Assembly (NCBI RefSeq): GCF_902506655.1 | Contig: NZ_LR734808.1 | Span: 868,001-932,000 of the forward strand | From: Marinoscillum sp. 108 | Lineage (GTDB): Bacteria > Bacteroidota > Bacteroidia > Cytophagales > Cyclobacteriaceae | Direction of reading: 5' to 3' | DNA length: 64,000 bases | In this document: one piece after another, positions 62,633 through 64,000 of the stretch | How positions within the stretch are numbered: the stretch's first letter is position 1 | Layout of the letters: every line of letters begins with the position of its first letter | Made by a program: the position numbers and the translations under genes | Notes under the pieces: generated by a model | Told to the model about the DNA's origin: nothing | The model's database searches: none | The model's input: only the letters and a program-made list of their open reading frames with translations

Positions 62633-63883
62633 ATGCGCCACTTTGTATTGATACTTTTTATTCTGTGCACTCATCTGTCTTTTGGTCAAATGGACAGTTT
62701 GCGCACCTATTACCAACTGAGCATAGAAGCCTACAAAGCCGGTGAATACGGAGATTTCTTAAGGTATACTGTTCGGGCCAATGAGATCAGACCTAATCAC
62801 CCTGGACTCGCTTACAATCTGGCCTCAGCATACGCAGTGAATAATCGCAAAGAAGAGGCCGTAAGTGCACTGAGTACTTTTCTGAGAATGAATGCAAGCC
62901 TGGATTACCAGAAAGACTCTGATTTCGATTCGCTGCGGGGCTATGAACCTTACGAACAGCTGGTAGAACAAGTCGCCCAATCGACCAAAAAGATGACCAA
63001 CGCACAGGTGGCATTCAAACTGAGCCAAAAGGAGAATCATTATGAATCCATGACCTACGACGCGGGTTCCGAAACCTTTTTTATCGGCACCATCAACACA
63101 CGGAGAGCTATGAAGTACAAGAGTGGTGCTGTAGAACAACTCCTGGGAGATGAGCCCCTGCTTTACTCCATCATGGGGCTGGATATTGATCCTGAGACCA
63201 ACATTCTTTGGATATGCAGTGCAGCGCTCCCGGAAATGCAGGGTTACTCAGACACACTCCAAAATAGGTCGTCAGTCTTTGGCCTGGATCTCACCACAGG
63301 AAAGGTGAAATTCTCCTACCTGATACCGGAGGCTACATTGGGAGACCTCATCAGCATGGGCAATGGTACTGCCCTGGCTTCAGACGGGTTGGGGAATAAA
63401 CTGTACGAGCTGAGGCCTGATGGCTTTAGCGTTTTTGCTGACCTGAGTGGCACCCTGCTGAACCTTCAAGGCCTATCCAAGTCTGAGAACCAACTTTACA
63501 TTTCTGATTACCTGACCGGGCTCTATTCATTGAATTTAGAAACTAAATCATTGAGAAAACTCAGGGCCAATGATCTTTACTCTGAGAAAGGAACAGACGG
63601 GCTTTTGTCCTATCAGGGGCACCTTATTGGTTTTCAGAATGGCACCCAACCCAAACGGGTTACTGGTGTCAGATTCGATGCGCACAAAGCCGTGCAAATA
63701 AAACTGATTGAGCAAAACAGTTCGCTCAAAGGTGAGCCCACTCAGGGAGTCATTTCAGGCAACACCCTCTATTACATAGCCACCAGCGCTTGGGATGCTT
63801 ACGAAGACGGGAAATATCAACCCGACACTGCCGCAGATCTTGAGATCAGAACTCTGGATCTAGTCCAGTTCCTGATAGAGTAA
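62633..63883 (+). CDS. Exported TPR and beta-propeller-like protein
   Basis: 416 residues. Signal peptide (FVLILFILCTHLSFGQ). Residues about 25-90 form TPR-like helices (AYKAGEYGDFLRYTVRAN, HPGLAYNLASAYAVNNRKEEA); the rest is beta-rich with repeated D-x-x-T/G strands (MTYDAGSETFFIG, MGLDIDPETNILWICSA, GNKLYELRPDGFSVF, NQLYISDYLTGLYSLNL), like a six-bladed SMP-30/NHL-type propeller. Probably a periplasmic or secreted binding protein; no enzyme motif seen. Its 3' end overlaps the convergent TolC-family gene by 24 bases. Confidence 0.75.
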   Translation: MRHFVLILFILCTHLSFGQMDSLRTYYQLSIEAYKAGEYGDFLRYTVRANEIRPNHPGLAYNLASAYAVNNRKEEAVSALSTFLRMNASLDYQKDSDFDSLRGYEPYEQLVEQVAQSTKKMTNAQVAFKLSQKENHYESMTYDAGSETFFIGTINTRRAMKYKSGAVEQLLGDEPLLYSIMGLDIDPETNILWICSAALPEMQGYSDTLQNRSSVFGLDLTTGKVKFSYLIPEATLGDLISMGNGTALASDGLGNKLYELRPDGFSVFADLSGTLLNLQGLSKSENQLYISDYLTGLYSLNLETKSLRKLRANDLYSEKGTDGLLSYQGHLIGFQNGTQPKRVTGVRFDAHKAVQIKLIEQNSSLKGEPTQGVISGNTLYYIATSAWDAYEDGKYQPDTAADLEIRTLDLVQFLIE

Positions 63884-64000
63884 CTCATCATTCATAAAGT
63901 CATAGAGTGTAAGCCTTCTTAGGTCGAAATAAGCAGCCCAGAAGGACCTCAGTGCACCTATATAGCTCCTCCTGGCATTGTCCTTTTCAGTCAGTGCTAT
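63860..64000 (-). CDS. TolC-family outer membrane efflux protein, C-terminal fragment
   Basis: The right edge cuts this gene; the 46 visible residues contain NARRSYIGALRSFWAAYFDL then LTLYDFMND, the usual C-terminus of TolC-type proteins (a helix with S-Y-I-x-A-L-x-x-x-W-x-A-Y-x-x-L-R and LTLYD). Stop at 63860-63862. It is not the same protein as the TolC-like one at 54897. It is probably part of an efflux operon continuing to the right. Confidence 0.7.
   Translation of the reverse strand: MALTEKDNARRSYIGALRSFWAAYFDLRRLTLYDFMNDELLYQELD

Overview
The window reads as a chromosomal segment of a Bacteroidota bacterium, most likely a marine or soil gliding-type Cytophagales (inference; no rRNA or marker phylogeny could be run). 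Reasons: two very large secreted proteases end in type A sorting domains of the type IX secretion system; many genes start with SPII lipoprotein or SPI signal peptides; exact matches to the Bacteroidota -7 promoter element TAnnTTTG sit just upstream of many genes; recognisable families such as DUF2911, DUF4956, DUF6495-like, BipA and Bacteroidota-type IF-2 N-domains are present. No rRNA, tRNA, CRISPR array, phage or insertion sequence was seen.

Layout. 1-9.2 kb: secreted and envelope proteins (a beta-helix protein cut by the left edge, a LamG protein, a frameshifted metallophosphoesterase, an alkaline phosphatase lipoprotein and a 1645-residue M43 metalloprotease with about ten repeats). 9.5-18.8 kb: central housekeeping genes (PEP carboxylase, a prohibitin-like protein, citrate synthase, Smc). 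18.8-27.2 kb: an RNA/translation and cold-shock-like cluster (two DEAD-box helicases, a CspA-type protein, two small lysine-rich proteins, an ABC-F ATPase) plus flotillin-like FloA. 27.2-34.1 kb: mixed genes (lipoprotein and membrane protein sharing a repeated upstream element, DnaQ/GIY-YIG fusion, YaaA, crotonase, aquaglyceroporin, GNAT-like protein). 34.1-38.7 kb: an S8 protease with sorting domain, an M57 HEIGH protease, DUF2911. 38.8-43.8 kb: polyphosphate glucokinase, acyl-CoA ligase, D-2-hydroxyacid dehydrogenase, a GTPase-less IF-2 N-domain paralogue, a fatty acid hydroxylase. 44.0-49.0 kb: a five-gene minus-strand envelope operon of unknown function with a leucine-rich repeat protein. 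49.2-54.9 kb: small unknowns, an alpha-amylase lipoprotein, a response regulator with a pseudo-receiver next to it, CvfB and cyclophilin. 54.9-57.8 kb: a DUF4956/HlyD-like/TolC-like operon with no ATPase. 58.1-64 kb: a hydrolase, a Rieske lipoprotein, BipA, a VOC/DUF6495-like pair, a TPR/propeller protein and the end of a TolC-family protein.

The most interesting items are the DUF4956/HlyD/TolC operon (a possible export or signalling route without its own ATPase), the LRR envelope operon, the hairpin-rich leaders of the two cold-shock-type transcripts, an IF-2 N-domain paralogue, and two repeated cis elements: a 22-base palindrome-containing element upstream of two secreted-protein genes and a 28-base direct repeat upstream of two consecutive genes. 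All functional statements rest on motif recognition by eye; no database search was possible.
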